Notes under the pieces: model-generated
What the model saw: the letters and a program-made list of their open reading frames with translations, nothing else
The model's database searches: none
What the model was told of the DNA's origin: nothing
From: Chrysomallon squamiferum
Taxonomy: Eukaryota > Mollusca > Gastropoda > Neomphalida > Peltospiridae
DNA: 60,000 bases
Assembly (NCBI GenBank): GCA_012295275.1
Contig: CM022669.1
Span: 234,911 to 294,910 of the forward strand
Direction: 5' to 3'
Part shown: piece after piece, positions 34,685 to 48,219 of the stretch
How positions within the stretch are numbered: position 1 is the stretch's first letter
How the letters are laid out: every line of letters begins with the position of its first letter
Translations under genes and position numbers: made by a program

Positions 34685-37139
34685 TAAAAGTAGCAAAATG
34701 AGCTCTCTACCTTGAACCAATCTATTTCTTGAAACTGAATTTACTTCTTGTAAGAGGCAGACATCAGTTTGATGTGACAGATAGAAATACAAGTGTGATG
34801 TCAGACAGCTGTTACAGGGTGCTTCTTTCCAGTCTCAAGCCTGATCAGTCCTTGTCAAGTTCATAGTTGGCTGTTTTGCCCTCCAGCCAGCAGTACATAA
34901 CTTGCTAGTATGGGGACAGTACACATATAAAAAGGTTTAATACTGGTACAGGTTGTCATTAGATACCATAAATTTAAAAAAAAAGAAAAGAAATTAAATA
35001 TGGTAAAGTCAAAATTATATCTTGTAAATGTAGATTCAGATAAAAACAAAAAAGAAGTAAAATGTAGACTTTTTGGCAGAATATATATTCAGACCAAAAA
35101 TCTTTGTTGGCACAAGATAAAATAAAAAGATCCCAGACATAATTTTTTTTTCTTTTTTTCATGCTAGATAATTTTATTAAAATATTTTAAATTTCATATT
35201 AATTTTTGTGAATTGTTTATGTGCTGTTTGCATTTAACATTAAAGTGGTATGGGTGGAAAGATTCCCTTTTCACAAAACAATCACAGAATAAATTGTTCA
35301 GAATGTCATTCTGCAGTAATTCCAACCAGATTTATCAGACAACTGATTTATTCATGAAGTTTAATCTCTTCAGTATGTGTTTTGCATGGTTGAAGTAAAA
35401 TGGCTAAAATTAAGTTCCTGACTGTCAGTGACCTAAATCATGAAATTACCTTTATATTACAAAATATAATAATAAATAAATAAATAAACAAATAAATCCA
35501 AAAACCTATCTAGTAATCTAAATTCATGTTCAGCTTTAATGAGTTCTGTGTTTAGAAAGTACATAACAATATCTCTTTTTTCCTTCTTTTGTTTTTGAAA
35601 TTATTTTTTTATATATTTTCTGCAGCTCACATATTGCCTGTGTTTAATTATTAATGTTGAACTTAACAATCTTTGGAGAATCAGATTTTTTCTTTATTTA
35701 TTTTGACCTAGATGAAAATAGTCAAAACATCAGTTTAACAGTCTTCTTTATAACCATGCTCCTTTAGTACATGTCCTTTCTATAAACACAGATGAACTTT
35801 GTACGTTTATGTACCATTCAACAACAACAATAATAAACAGTAATAATACTAACAATACTAACAATACTAATCAGTGGTGTCCCCGCATTTGTGAAAGGAA
35901 TAGAGGGAATCGGTGTAACTGGTGCAAGTTAAAGGAAGGGACGGTGCAGAAAATGTTTAGGGTACAAGTACTTTGAACAATGTTCAAATTACTTGTTTGT
36001 CAAAAATAATTGCATCAAATGCATTAACTATTAATAAATTTATGTTATTTGCAAATAAATAAAATCAAAGTGTCTGTTTTATTTGTTATACAAAACAAAG
36101 TACACTAAGTAAACGGGTGGTGAATATTGCTGCCGTTGGTGACGAATGGTGAGTGAACTCGTAAGTCGTATGTGATGGTGGGTCCACATCTCTTACAGTG
36201 TGTAGCAAGACCTCTGCTAATACTACACTACTACTACTACTGCTACTAAAAGTAGTATATGAATAAATAATTAGTAATAATAATAAATAATAATGACTGC
36301 AATACCTTTTTACACAATGTTAAGTATTATAAACAAAGACTGCACATGTCGTCTCCTAGTTACAATACTAAAGACTCACAAACAAGCACACACTGCAGAT
36401 GTCATACACAAACTATGATATTCTGAGTTAGCTTATTACAGTCAGTGGTTTAAATAATAGCTTTTTATTTATGAAAAATTATTCTTTAAAATGAATCAAT
36501 ATGTGTAGAGTTAATTGTAAACGTTCCAGGTATTTTGGGTGTGAATTTTATTCATTTAAGATAAAATAAATTTATCAGTATATAGATGATTTTATTCTAT
36601 ATAGTCTACATTGTTATAAATATGATATATACTGTTGATACAATATTTCATTTTTATAGATCTATCTATGTTAGTTGGTAGGCTATAAATGTGTTATGGT
36701 TTCAAATTTAGATAGTAAATCTGCTTTTATATGCTAAATACATATTTTAATCATTTTAAAACAAAAATCTGAATCTTTTGGATGCTTGTCTTTAAATTTA
36801 TGAAAAATCTTGTTCTTTGTTTATAAAGAGTTTGTTAAAGAAAAGATAAGAAATTTGTTAAACAGTTAAAGAGATTTTGTTCTGATTGTCACATCTCAGA
36901 GTACACATCTTTTCTTGATGTAAATTATAACAGATCTTTTTACAAAATTAAACACAAAAATATGAGAATAAGAAATCAGCTAATGTAAGATAAGATTTGT
37001 AAATAATTAATGTTCTGTATCAGTAACATGGGAGTGGATGGGTATCTCTTTCTGAACAGATTGGTTTGTTTATTTCGGTATTAGACATTGTTACTATTTA
37101 TTAAAATTTGTATTAATAACTAAAATACTTTCTGTGAAA

Positions 37140-37178
<39 letters not shown>

Positions 37179-37594
37179 TACATATAAAGATTAACTTAAT
37201 GACATTATTAAAAACCTAATGTTCAGTGATATAATGTTAAGAACAATCAGGGGAATTATTCTTATAAAACTGACTGGAGGGCAATTTTTCCTGCCAAGGA
37301 TTTTTCATGGAGTATTATAATTATCATGCCATAAAATATAAGGGAGAGATTATGCTCAGCCAGTGAAAAAGTGGAGATTATGTCAATGCAAATAATATAA
37401 AATATCTGGTAATATGATCATGCTTGGTGTTATCATAGACATGCAGGGTACACACCATTCTGCTAACAGCCAGTATTATCAGTGTCATTATAAAATTACA
37501 CACTCTTTGTTCCCTTTTTAAATGTGTTGATGTGAAAATGACATATTTCTCACTGATGCATGGCCAGTAATAAGTAGTAACCACTACAAACACA
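33346..37594. other. AT-rich DNA without recognised genes
   Basis: Contains a T-rich tract (33960-34190) whose Phe/Leu frames are compositional, (GAA)n at about 34351-34371, (AAT)n at about 34642-34682 and (AC)n at about 37145-37178. No exon identified. Confidence 0.45.
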
Positions 37595-38515
37595 GCAATA
37601 GTGAATGAACATCATGTTATGTAACACAAACATAACAATAGTGAATTAATTAACATTATGTTACATAACACAAATATAACAGTAGTGAATTAATTAACAT
37701 TATGTTACATAACACAAACATAACAATAGTGAAATAATTAACATCATGTTACATAACACAAACATAACAATAGTGAATTAATTAACACCATGTTACATAA
37801 CACAAACATAACAATAGTGAATTAATTAACATGTTACATAACACAAACAACAGTGAATTAATTAACATGTTACATAACACAAACATGACAACAGTGAATT
37901 AATTAACATGTTACATAACACAAACATGACAACAGTGAATTAATTAACATGTTACATAGCACAAACATAACTAATGAATTAATTAACATGTTACATAACA
38001 CAAACATAACTAATGAATTAATTAACATGTTACATAGCACAAACATGACAACAGTGAATTAATTAACATGTTACATAGCACAAACATAACTAATGACCAT
38101 GTTAATTAACTAATGAATTAATTAACATGTTACATAACACAAACATAACTAATGAATTAATTAACATGTTACATAACACAAACATAACTAATGAATTAAT
38201 TAACACCATGTTACATAACACAAACATAACTAATGAATTAATTAACATGTTACATAACACAAACATAACTAATGAATTAATTAACACCATGTTACATAAC
38301 ACAAACATAACTAATGAATTAATTAACATGTTACATAACACAAACATAACTAATGAATTAATTAACATGTTACATAGCACAAACAACAGTGAATTAATTA
38401 ACATGTTACATAACACAAACATTTTAATTAACATGTTACATAGCACAAACATAACAATAGTGAATTAATTAAAAATAAACAATAGTGAATTAATTAACAT
38501 GTTACATAACACAAA
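37595..38515 (+). repeat. Minisatellite, 39-44-bp unit, about 23 copies
   Basis: The unit AACATGTTACATAACACAAA + CATAACTAATGAATTAATT is 39 bp in the central part (about 38100-38400); the left part has 40-44-bp variants (AACATTATGTTACATAACAC...). Because 39 is a multiple of 3 and the unit lacks stops in one frame of each strand, it gives open frames on both strands (38102-38452 minus, 38127-38468 plus) with 13-residue repeats. These are not considered genes. Confidence 0.95.
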
Positions 38516-38924
38516 GAACTTATCTCTTCTCTGTGAAGGCTTGTTTGATGACTGGCAAATAGGTTTTTTAATTACTTATTAAAATAAACAAATTAAATTA
38601 CTATAATTTATTTGAAAAGAAATAGTTTGTGATATCTAATTAAAATAAATATATTAAAGAAGTACATTTGTTTTATTTAGTGCATTAGTAATTTTATTCA
38701 TATATATCTATATGTTTATTAAAAAAGTAACTAGGTAAGATAAATACATTTACTTTTTTACTCTTTTGTTTATCAATTTCTGAATCTTTATTTCACCTGC
38801 CTTCATTTATAAATATATATTTATACTATTTCTCTACTATTTATCAGGAGGTGTTAATGTCCACATCTCTCCGAGTTTCTCCCTGTGTGTCTCATTTTAT
38901 TTTATTTTAACATATACTCTAAGG

Positions 38925-38970
<46 letters not shown>

Positions 38971-40473
38971 CAGTGTTTAAAAATAATAATGAAAGAGTAA
39001 ATCTATTGTAAAGTATAACCCAGTTTCAGTCATTCACCTCATTTCATAATCATATGACTAGTCCAGTGTCCTCCAACTAAAACTACCAGTATTGGACTAA
39101 AATCAACAAAGTTGGACTAAAACTACTAGTGTTGGACTACAAATATCAGCATTGGACTAAAACTACTAGTTGAACTAAAACTACTAGTTGGACTATAACT
39201 ACTAGTGTTGGACAAAAATCAGCAAAGATGGACTAAAACCACCAGTGTTGGATAAAACCACCAGTGTTGGACTAAAACTACCAGTTTTGGACTAAAATCA
39301 TGAAAGTTGGACTAAAACCACCAGTGTTGGATGAAACCAGTGGACCAAATTAACCTTTTGTTTTTCTGTACAATCCTTTTTGTTACCTTACCTAATTTGT
39401 CTTTTACTACATTTTTATATAAGCCCCTTGTTAAGTGAACGCTATTAAATCATACATTCTGGCATTAAACCTGATATTTATATTATTGTTAATCAGCATG
39501 ACTAATACAAAATAATCTGTATGTTACTCTTCAGCTAGTTGATCTCTTTCTCTGCATGTAGCCTGTATACATTACTTACTGGAAACCTCTTGAATATTTT
39601 AGTTGGTGTCTTTTTAAAATTTTGTTTTATGTTATGTATATTTGTGTGTATGTGTGCACATGGGCACATGTGCATGTGTGTGTTATTTTTTGTCATCATA
39701 TTTTTATTAATGACAGCTTGTAATTTTTTTATTTATTAATTTATTATTCTTGTTTGTTCTTATTCTGTTATCAAAGTAACATATGTTCAGTTGTTTTCTT
39801 TGATTTTTTATTTATTTATTTATTTTCTGTTTTTTTCTGTCAGGTCGTTGTTCTGTTATTTATATTTTGTTTTGTTTACTTTTATTGAAAGTTTACATTT
39901 TTCATATTTATTTATTAATCTGTTATTCTCATTTATTGTTATCTTATGTTTGTGTACATTTTAAAGCTTTTGTGTTCTTTTCTTTCTCATTTTCACTCCT
40001 GTGATAATTTTTATTAATTTTTTTTATTTCTTTTATTAACATCTACATGATATTTATTTAGAATTTTCAGTGTAATGTATTTCTTTAATTGTTTTATTTC
40101 AATGTATCGCTTTTGATTTGTTTTTGATTTATTATATCAGTTTATTGTATTTAATAATTATTATTAATTGATGTTTTTAATCAAATCGTTAATAAATGCA
40201 TTTGATTTTTTCTTATTAATTTTTTGATTTACAATTTACCTAATATACCTCGTTATTTAAACACTATCTCTGCTTCTGTGTGTCTGTGTGTGTATTTATA
40301 CTTCCTTTTTTACATACTCAGATATAATGATTTATATTTATACATGCATACACATATAAATCTATATGTATATATAAATACACACAGACATACACACAAC
40401 TTTATATTCATCATGTATGCAGTTTAATTTTAAAATTAATAATTTATATTAAATTTTTTCTTCTGTTTGACAG
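38516..40473. other. AT-rich DNA 5' of the exchanger coding exon
   Basis: Contains (GT)n at about 38927-38969 and a degenerate 20-bp array at 39061-39345. It ends in a T-rich tract and TTTGACAG, the acceptor of the exchanger exon. No further exon recognised. Confidence 0.5.
39061..39345 (+). repeat. Degenerate tandem repeat, about 20-bp unit
   Basis: Variants of TTGGACTAAAACTACCAGTG alternate with TTGGACTAAAATCAACAAAG; about 14 diverged units. Confidence 0.8.
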
Positions 40474-40531
40474 GTGAAAAGAAATCAGATATAGACACCA
40501 TTATGAATCCGTGATCAAACAGTCTGTCAGG
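40474..40531 (+). promoter_or_regulatory. 5' UTR segment of the NCX gene with a 3-codon uORF
   Basis: This lies between the acceptor TTCTGTTTGACAG and the start ATG. An in-frame TGA at 40475-40477 rules out coding upstream in this exon. A minimal upstream ORF (ATG AAT CCG TGA, 40503-40514) ends 17 nt before the main ATG and could modulate initiation. Confidence 0.6.
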
Positions 40532-41263
40532 ATGGCAACATATGAACATACAGATAGCTACAGTGATGGTTATGTTGCAGAGTTTGTACCCATCAATGGT
40601 ACCCCCTGTAAGAGCTGGCTGCTGCTCCCTGCCGAAAACTTATGGCCCGAAGCTCTTCGAGGATTTCTGTACATCATTGCAATGATCTACCTCTTCATGG
40701 GTATCGCCATTGCATCTGATGTGTTTATGTGTAGTATAGAAGTAATCACAAGCAAAAAACGAATAATAGTTCGCTGGGATGAGGAGAAACAAGAGAAAGT
40801 TGAACGGGAAATCCTCATTTGGAATGAGACTGTAGCCAACTTGACTTTGATGGCTTTGGGAAGCAGTGCTCCTGAGATTCTTCTAGCAACCATTGAAGCG
40901 ATCACACGACTTGAGGCCACAGATGTCATTGATGCTCTTGGCACATTCACTATCATAGGCAGTGCTGCATTTAATCTGCTGATTATCACTGCCATCTGTG
41001 TGGTGACAGTTCCTACTCCAAATGTGAAGAAGATCAAGGAGTTTGGAGTGTTTCTGTTGACTAGTGTATGGTCTATCTGGGCCTATCTGTGGATGTTGTT
41101 GGTGGTAAAATTTATTACTCCAGGGGTGATTGATGTCTGGGAGGCATTTGTCACTCTAGGCTTCTTTCCTACCTTTGTCATCATGGCATACTGCCAGGAT
41201 AGTGGCTGGTGGATCTGTAAGACTAAGAAGGTTGAGGGTGTTGAAGATGAAGAAGATGATATG
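40532..41263 (+). CDS. Na+/Ca2+ exchanger (SLC8/NCX type), first coding exon
   Basis: Encodes the N-terminal membrane half of a plasma-membrane exchanger that swaps Na+ for Ca2+. The ATG at 40532 is chosen because a stop lies in frame just after the acceptor and the context is good (A at -3, G at +4). The 244 residues contain an NGT glycosylation sequon (22), TM1 (about 42-62), the alpha-1 repeat and further TM segments (about 168-220). The alpha-1 repeat has [16 protein letters not shown] (103-118) and GSAAFN (143-148), so the Ser111, Ser112, Glu115, Ser144 and Asn148 positions that match the ion ligands of NCX structures are present. Odd points: no signal peptide; the linker before GSAAFN reads ALGTFTII rather than the usual LGPSTIV; and after TM5 there is an acidic stretch (EDEEDDM) without the basic XIP segment of vertebrate NCX1. 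It ends ATG|GTGAGT, phase 0. Confidence 0.92.
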
Positions 41264-42389
41264 GTGAGTAACATTCTGCCAAAATTTAATAATCACATAT
41301 TTCCTGTTCCCAAAGTTTGGTATTTTATTCTCATAAAATACCCAGTGAAATATAATGCACTTGGTTATAAAGGTTGAATGCTTATTTATGCATAATTCAG
41401 TTTTCTTCTACTAATGTTTGTGAGTGCACAAATTCCATATTTTTATTATTTATAAATAATTTTGTGATTCTCTACAAGTTTCTTGTGTAAATATGATTGA
41501 AAACTAAATGAGATTCTTCTCTCCTATGTTTTGGGGGGTTTCTTCTTTTTTTCTTACCTGAGTTTGCCTAATAGACAAAAACACATTATGTTATTTATTT
41601 TTACAGACTTTATAAATACTGTTATTAAATGATGGTTGAGGTCCACAAATTGCCATCATGAAAGAAGTGGGGTTGCATTAAACTGGGGCTCAGATTAGCA
41701 GTTTACGTGTTACAATGCTGTCATTATTTTCTGTTTTCTCCACATTTTTACACATTTACCTTCTGGCATATTAAAGAATTCTACAAATAAATTACTGTTA
41801 CCAGAGTAGACATTAAAACACAAATTAATTCTTGGTAAAAACAACTTACATGAAATGAATTTCATTTTAGTCATGATTGAGTCAAGTGGAGGAATTTTAC
41901 ATATTCCTCAACTTTGCTCCATTTTAATCTAAAAAATTTAAAAAGTTGACCCAGTTCAATATTTTTACCAGAATTCAAGTTAAATTAGGGCATGTAGAAC
42001 TGGGTCTTTGAAAACAGTTAACAATTTATTTACATATTAATAAATTAATTATTTGATTAGATTACTTCTTAAAATGAAACCATACATCAGTTCCAACTCT
42101 CTTCTTGCAGAATATTTGTAACATTTAAATTAATTTAGCATTAGCATAACCATAATCTTCACAAACAAAGTTTATATTCAATATCTGTAAAAACAATTGT
42201 ATCTTGACTGTGTAACAAAATGTGTAATGATGCTGTCATGATTGTAACTGGGGTGAAAAAAAGGTACATACTCCACAATTTGCTACCCCTCTCCCAGATG
42301 ACAAATCATGCAAAATTATAAGGTAACAGTGCATAACTAATATATATATACATTGTATTTACTTTTTTTGTTATTGATTAACTAACTAT

Positions 42390-42420
<31 letters not shown>

Positions 42421-43824
42421 ACTTTGACTGCAAAATAAAGGAATGCAACTATACATATATATACATATACTTCAACAAAACAACATACGGCTGGTAGAAT
42501 TCCCCATTTCGTAGAAAGGCTAAATGTGGTTCAGTGGTCTTATTTACATGCTTGGTTTTACCTCAGTCATTATAATGAACTGTTCCAGACTATTTGGAAA
42601 GTGATTATTATTGTACAGATACAGTAATATATCGATTAACTATATCCTGCTTTAAGGATCTTTTTTCTTTTACAAATTATATAAATAGAAATTTAATAGT
42701 TAATTGCTCGAAATAAATGATACAAATGGATACAATGCATGTTTTTAAGTCCATTTTTTTTCATTCATGAGCTTCTTTCAGCTGTGTTGATCAATTGACA
42801 TATCATACCTGCATCTAATATTCTGATTCTCTTTTCTCTTCTGCTTCGATTTAGACTTAAACTCGTTTGTAATTTACCCTTCCAATATGTCAAAATGAAT
42901 AACCAAAACCAAGTGGTTGAGTGTTGCTATGTACTCTGTATTTTAAATGTGGTAATGATGTGATAATGTATCATGATAATATATACCGGCAAATGCTGAT
43001 GATAAAAAGAAATGGAAGACAATAACTTTAGAAACAAAATACATTATCTTAAATGAAACAAAAACCCACAAAAATTAACCCACAAGGAGCGGCATATAAT
43101 TCTTAATGTATTTGTATAAACTGATTTGTAAATGATTTACTGTTAATATCTATAATCTATTAAATCACTTATGTCTAAACTGCCATTTTATTTCTCCTTA
43201 TTTCACCTTTTTTTTTTATGTCAAATTTCATCAGTGAGAAAGTAACCACTGCTTTTAACCTTAATTCTATGTAAATTAGTCTCCCGCTTAATGATACCTC
43301 ACTTAACTATCAGAAATTGGGAACCAATTACATCTTTAATCTGAGGTATTATTGTAGTATGGATATCGCTTATCGCATAAAGTATGCAGATATGACAAAT
43401 ATCGAAATAATCTATGTATCGAATGTAGTGAATGTAAATAATTAAAAAAGAAGGTATTCATCTAAAAGTATTCCCAATGATTTGGTCCTTTGTATAAACT
43501 TTTTCAGTCATAGCCAAAGTATTTGCAGGTCATAATATCTTTAGTGTACATACTATTAATATACTATGTCACATATATTGTATAACATGTGTACAATGTG
43601 AACATGTGTGTGTGCTGAATATGGTTTAATTCGAACAGTTAATGATAAATTAAACGTTCACATATTCTATTTATTGATTATAAGTGAATTACTCGTATTT
43701 AAAATATGTTTTTTTTTAAATTATATTGCTGAATAAAATTAGTTATTTATAATATTTTTGTCATTTTCTTTTACAGAAGCAAGTCATGAGAATTAACAAA
43801 AAACACATCGTGCCGCTTTTTTCT

Positions 43825-43826
43825 TT

Positions 43827-43862
<36 letters not shown>

Positions 43863-43949
43863 GCTAGATGAAATTGATGTAAAATTGTTTATTATTAGTC
43901 AGTTGTTTTGTAATGACCAGCTTAAATAATAATAATCATAATAATAATC

Positions 43950-43986
<37 letters not shown>

Positions 43987-44027
43987 ATAATGTCAGGAAA
44001 TGTTTGAATTAGAAATGTACCAGCTTA

Positions 44028-44062
<35 letters not shown>
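43825..44062. repeat. Poly(T) and (AAT)n runs
   Basis: A T run of about 30 ends at 43858, then (AAT/ATA) runs lie at about 43926-43986 and 44031-44060. Confidence 0.9.
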
Positions 44063-45842
44063 GAATAAGAATAAGAAGAATATGAATAATAATAATGTTG
44101 ATGATGATGATTATGTTGATGATAATGAGGAGGAAGATGATGATGATAATAATGAAAAAGTAAAAAAAACAAGATTTAGGAACAATGCGCTCCTCCTCTG
44201 AATGTTAGAAAGAAACCAGATGCATGCACAGGCCAAGTTCATTATATACAGAGGTAATCAGGTATTGCGGTAGACAAGCTTTTTCTACAAAATGGGAATT
44301 CTACCAGATGGGAAGACACCCAACATACCCACCCTCATACACACTTATTTTTATATACACACACACACACACACTCATACACAAAATATACAGATACATG
44401 TACAAATACATATACAAATACATATACAAATACATGTACAAAAGACATTCAAATAAATAATCATATACAGCCAATCACACACACACACTCAGAGCTTATA
44501 ATATTATTTTATATTCAGACACTATTATTAGTTGCAGTCAGTTGCAAAAGCAGGCTTTATGAAGAAAAAAAGCTGACATTATGTAATTGAAGAGACTTGT
44601 CTTATTTCTTCACGAGAAACCAAATACACAATGGATAAATCACATATAAAACTTATAATACTTTTTTATTTCATCTGTTCAACATTGACGTAAAGAAATA
44701 TGACTAGTCATATAACTTTATAATACCTTAAGCTTTTCTTAATCACAAAAATGAAAATGATTGAGACACTATATTTTTTTTTTTTAGTCAGATCTAATTC
44801 AGATAGGTAGATAACTACATGCAGTGTATTCAGTTAGAATTCTGTTAATGTAATATTAAATGCAGATTTGTTAAGCCAGGTGTGTGTGAGTCAGATGAGT
44901 AAATCAATATTTAAAATAAAATAATAAATATTTAAAAGGTTATATGAAATGAAATGAAATTAAAAGAAATGAAACAAAATGAAGCAAATAAGATTGAGTC
45001 AGAATAAAACAATGAATTAAACAAGTATATAAACATAATAAACAAACATAAATAGTCCAGAAGTTAATTAATAAATAAAGAAAGCAATCTAATAATAATA
45101 ATTATAATAAAACAACAACAAAAAACCCTAGAATTTAAAAATTATAAAAAGTAATATACTTTGGTATAAACTCTGATAAAGTTAATAAGTTTATTGTAAT
45201 TTATTATTTTGTTAGTTGACTAATAAATCTATAATAAGGACATGATATTTAAATAAAACATTAATATGAAATGTTACAGACTGTTTTGTTGTTCTTTTTG
45301 AGATTCTTTGTCTCTTGTCTTCACAGAACAGAAATATGCATACACACACACACATGCACATCCACACAAGTATGAGATCAGACAAATAGATCAACAATAG
45401 ATAGACAGAGAGATAGATATATATAAATCATTACAATATGAACAAGATAAAATGAATGTGCTCACACTACCCATTCAGTCATGGTATATGATTTTTCTAT
45501 ATATAGTGCCACAGCGAGACATTTGTCCATGTCTTTAGCACCCTTTATGAACTAAAAGTAATACCACCCACTTATTGTCTATATCATAAAAATATCTTTG
45601 AATTGCTCTAGAGTGTCTGCTTGCCTCTGATTACCACATATCACAGTTAGGTATTAACTGTTGACTAAATAATTAATTTTCCAGTCGATATATTATTTGT
45701 ATCCTATATCCCCAGAGGCAGACTACTCATAGATAAATTTAATCTATGTGGTTTGTTATAAATTTATCAGTAACAGGCTTTACAAGGAAATGTCTAATAT
45801 AGTTTTATTTTGTTAATAATTTAAGAAATATGGATTTTATAT

Positions 45843-46640
45843 GGGTTTAGATTAACCAACAGTGGATTCAGACAAGTATCAGTAACATAATCTGTGATTG
45901 GTTTAGATTAATCTACAGTGAGTTCAGACAAGTATCAGTAACATAATCTGTGATGGGGTTAGATTAATCTACAGTGGCTTCAGACAAGTATCAGTAACAT
46001 AATCTGTGATTGGTTTAGATTGATCTACAGTGGTTTCAGACAAGTATTAGCAACATAATCTGTGATGAGTTTAGATTAATCTACAGTGGTTTCAGACAAG
46101 TATTAGTAACATAATCTGTGATGGGGTTAGATTAATCTACAGTGGTTTCAAACAAGTATTAGTAACATAATCTGTGATTGGTTTAGATTGATCTTCAGTA
46201 AGTTCAGACAAGTATCAGTAACATAATCTGTGATGGGTTTAGATTAATCTACAGTGAATTCAGACAAGTATCAGTAACATAATCCATGATGGGTTTAGAT
46301 TAATCTACAGTGAGTTCAGACAAGTGTCAGTAGCATAATCTGTGATGGGTTTAGATTAATCTACAGTGAATTCAGACAAGTATCAGTAACATAATCCATG
46401 ATGGGTTTAGATTAATCTACAGTGAGTTCAGACAAGTGTCAGTAGCATAATCCATGATGGGTTTAGATTAATCTACAGTGAGTTCAGACAAGTCTCAGTA
46501 ACATAATCCATGATGAGTTTAGATTAATCTACAGTGAGTTCAGACAAGTATCAGTAACATAATCCATGATGGGTTTAAATTAATCTACAGTGAGTTCAGA
46601 CAAGTGTCAGTAACATAATCCATGATGGGTTTGGATGAAC
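45843..46640 (+). repeat. Minisatellite, 56-bp unit, about 14 copies
   Basis: Units contain GTTTAGATTAATCTACAGTG followed by AGTTCAGACAAGTATCAGTA and ACATAATC(TG or CA)TGATGG, with a 56-bp period. There are two main variant classes: TCTGTGAT in the left half and TCCATGAT in the right half. No ORF. Confidence 0.95.
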
Positions 46641-48219
46641 AAACAATGGTTTCAGATAGTTAAGATAATCCACAGACAGACAGAGTAACTGATCAGGACT
46701 AAAGCATGCAGACAACTTGTGTGTGCCAGAAAGACTGTTTATGTCTGATAGATGTGGTCTCTGGCAATTTTTCAGAGTTTCAAACCTGTTTATTCACTTT
46801 CAGCTTTCACCAACCAGCTTTCCAAATTTTCAAAGCTTTCTGTTCTAGGTGCAGATTTCCCATTCTTCTTTTTCTGTAAGCTTTTTAATTGTTCTTTTCA
46901 AAATTCAGATAATAGAGGTGTCATGTTCTTTAAGTTTAACTGTTTCTTTCTTCTTTTTTTAAATTCTTTTTATTTAATTGTTTGTTTGTTTCTTTGTTTG
47001 TTATATATCCTTTTATCTATTTTTTCAATCTTTTATTATATATAATTAACAATTCATGATTCAGCAAAATGCATTATTATTATTATTTTCATTATCTTAT
47101 TGCCTTTATAAAGTCTGTCCAGGTCAAACAAATTACCTGTGTGTACTGACTGACAATCAGAATAGAGTATATGAAACACTCGAATGGTTCTGATCTGTGA
47201 GGTACAAGTCTGTGTCAATGCTTTTCTGTTGTTGTTTTCTTACAGGTTCACTGATAGTCTAACAGTGTTATTGTTATATCAAAACAAATTAACTAAAGAT
47301 ATATATATATATATATATAAAAGAACGATTTTCTTTAAATAGCTTGGCTTTGCTTTGATATTTTCATTGATCAGATTAATAAATAAATAAAACATTAATT
47401 AATTGATTGATTAATGCTCTACTGTAGATGGTTTATCTTTTTACTGTTCTTACAATTTAAAATAATAAACATATAACAAATAAATATTGCTACTTCTGTT
47501 AGTATTTCTAATACAGTAACTACTACTGCTAATTAATAACCACTGATACTACTAGTACTTCCACTTCTATTTCTAATAAATTACTATTGCTGCTGTTTCT
47601 ATAACTAATAATAAATAAATATATTTCCATTTTTCATTTAATTATATATATATATACATGTGTGTGAGTGTGTGTGTGTGCATGTGTGTATATATATATA
47701 CACGCATACATGTATCTTTGATTCAAGATTGTTATGATTTTTTTTCACTTTGCTTTTGTTAACTTTAATTACTATTTTAATTTCAGATTTTTTAAAATGA
47801 TATATTAGCAGATAAATAGAGTTAAAAGTTTGCTTTAATCAAGTTAATATCATGCTGTTTAATATCACCTTTTACAAACATATATATTGTGTTAAATATT
47901 TAAAGTTTATTAACATTCTAAACACTGTCTGTCAATAACTTACATTTTTATACTGTGTGTGAATGCATACTTGCAAAACTCTGTGTTACTAAACTCTTTT
48001 ATTTCTTTTTCTTCTGTGTGGAGTTTTGTTATGTTTTAATCTGAAATTTCCTTCCTCTGCTATAAACTTCTTCCTCCGCAGACATATGTATAATTAAACC
48101 CAGTTTGAAAGCTGAGGTACTTTTAGAAATACTAAATCTTCAGTGTACACTGAGCTGTTCCAGCCAGAACCAGACAGTAGATTTCTACTGTCAGTCTCTG
48201 GGCTGAATGAAATGCTTTT

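Noticed and set aside
38102-38468. Two repetitive open frames (116 and 113 codons) on opposite strands as genes
   Set aside because: Both arise from the 39-bp minisatellite, whose length is a multiple of three.
40511-40531. Start of the NCX frame at GTG 40511
   Set aside because: GTG is not a normal eukaryotic start; the ATG at 40532 has good context and homology begins after it.
40687-41274. Minus-strand frames of 116 and 63 codons
   Set aside because: Antisense shadows of the NCX exon.
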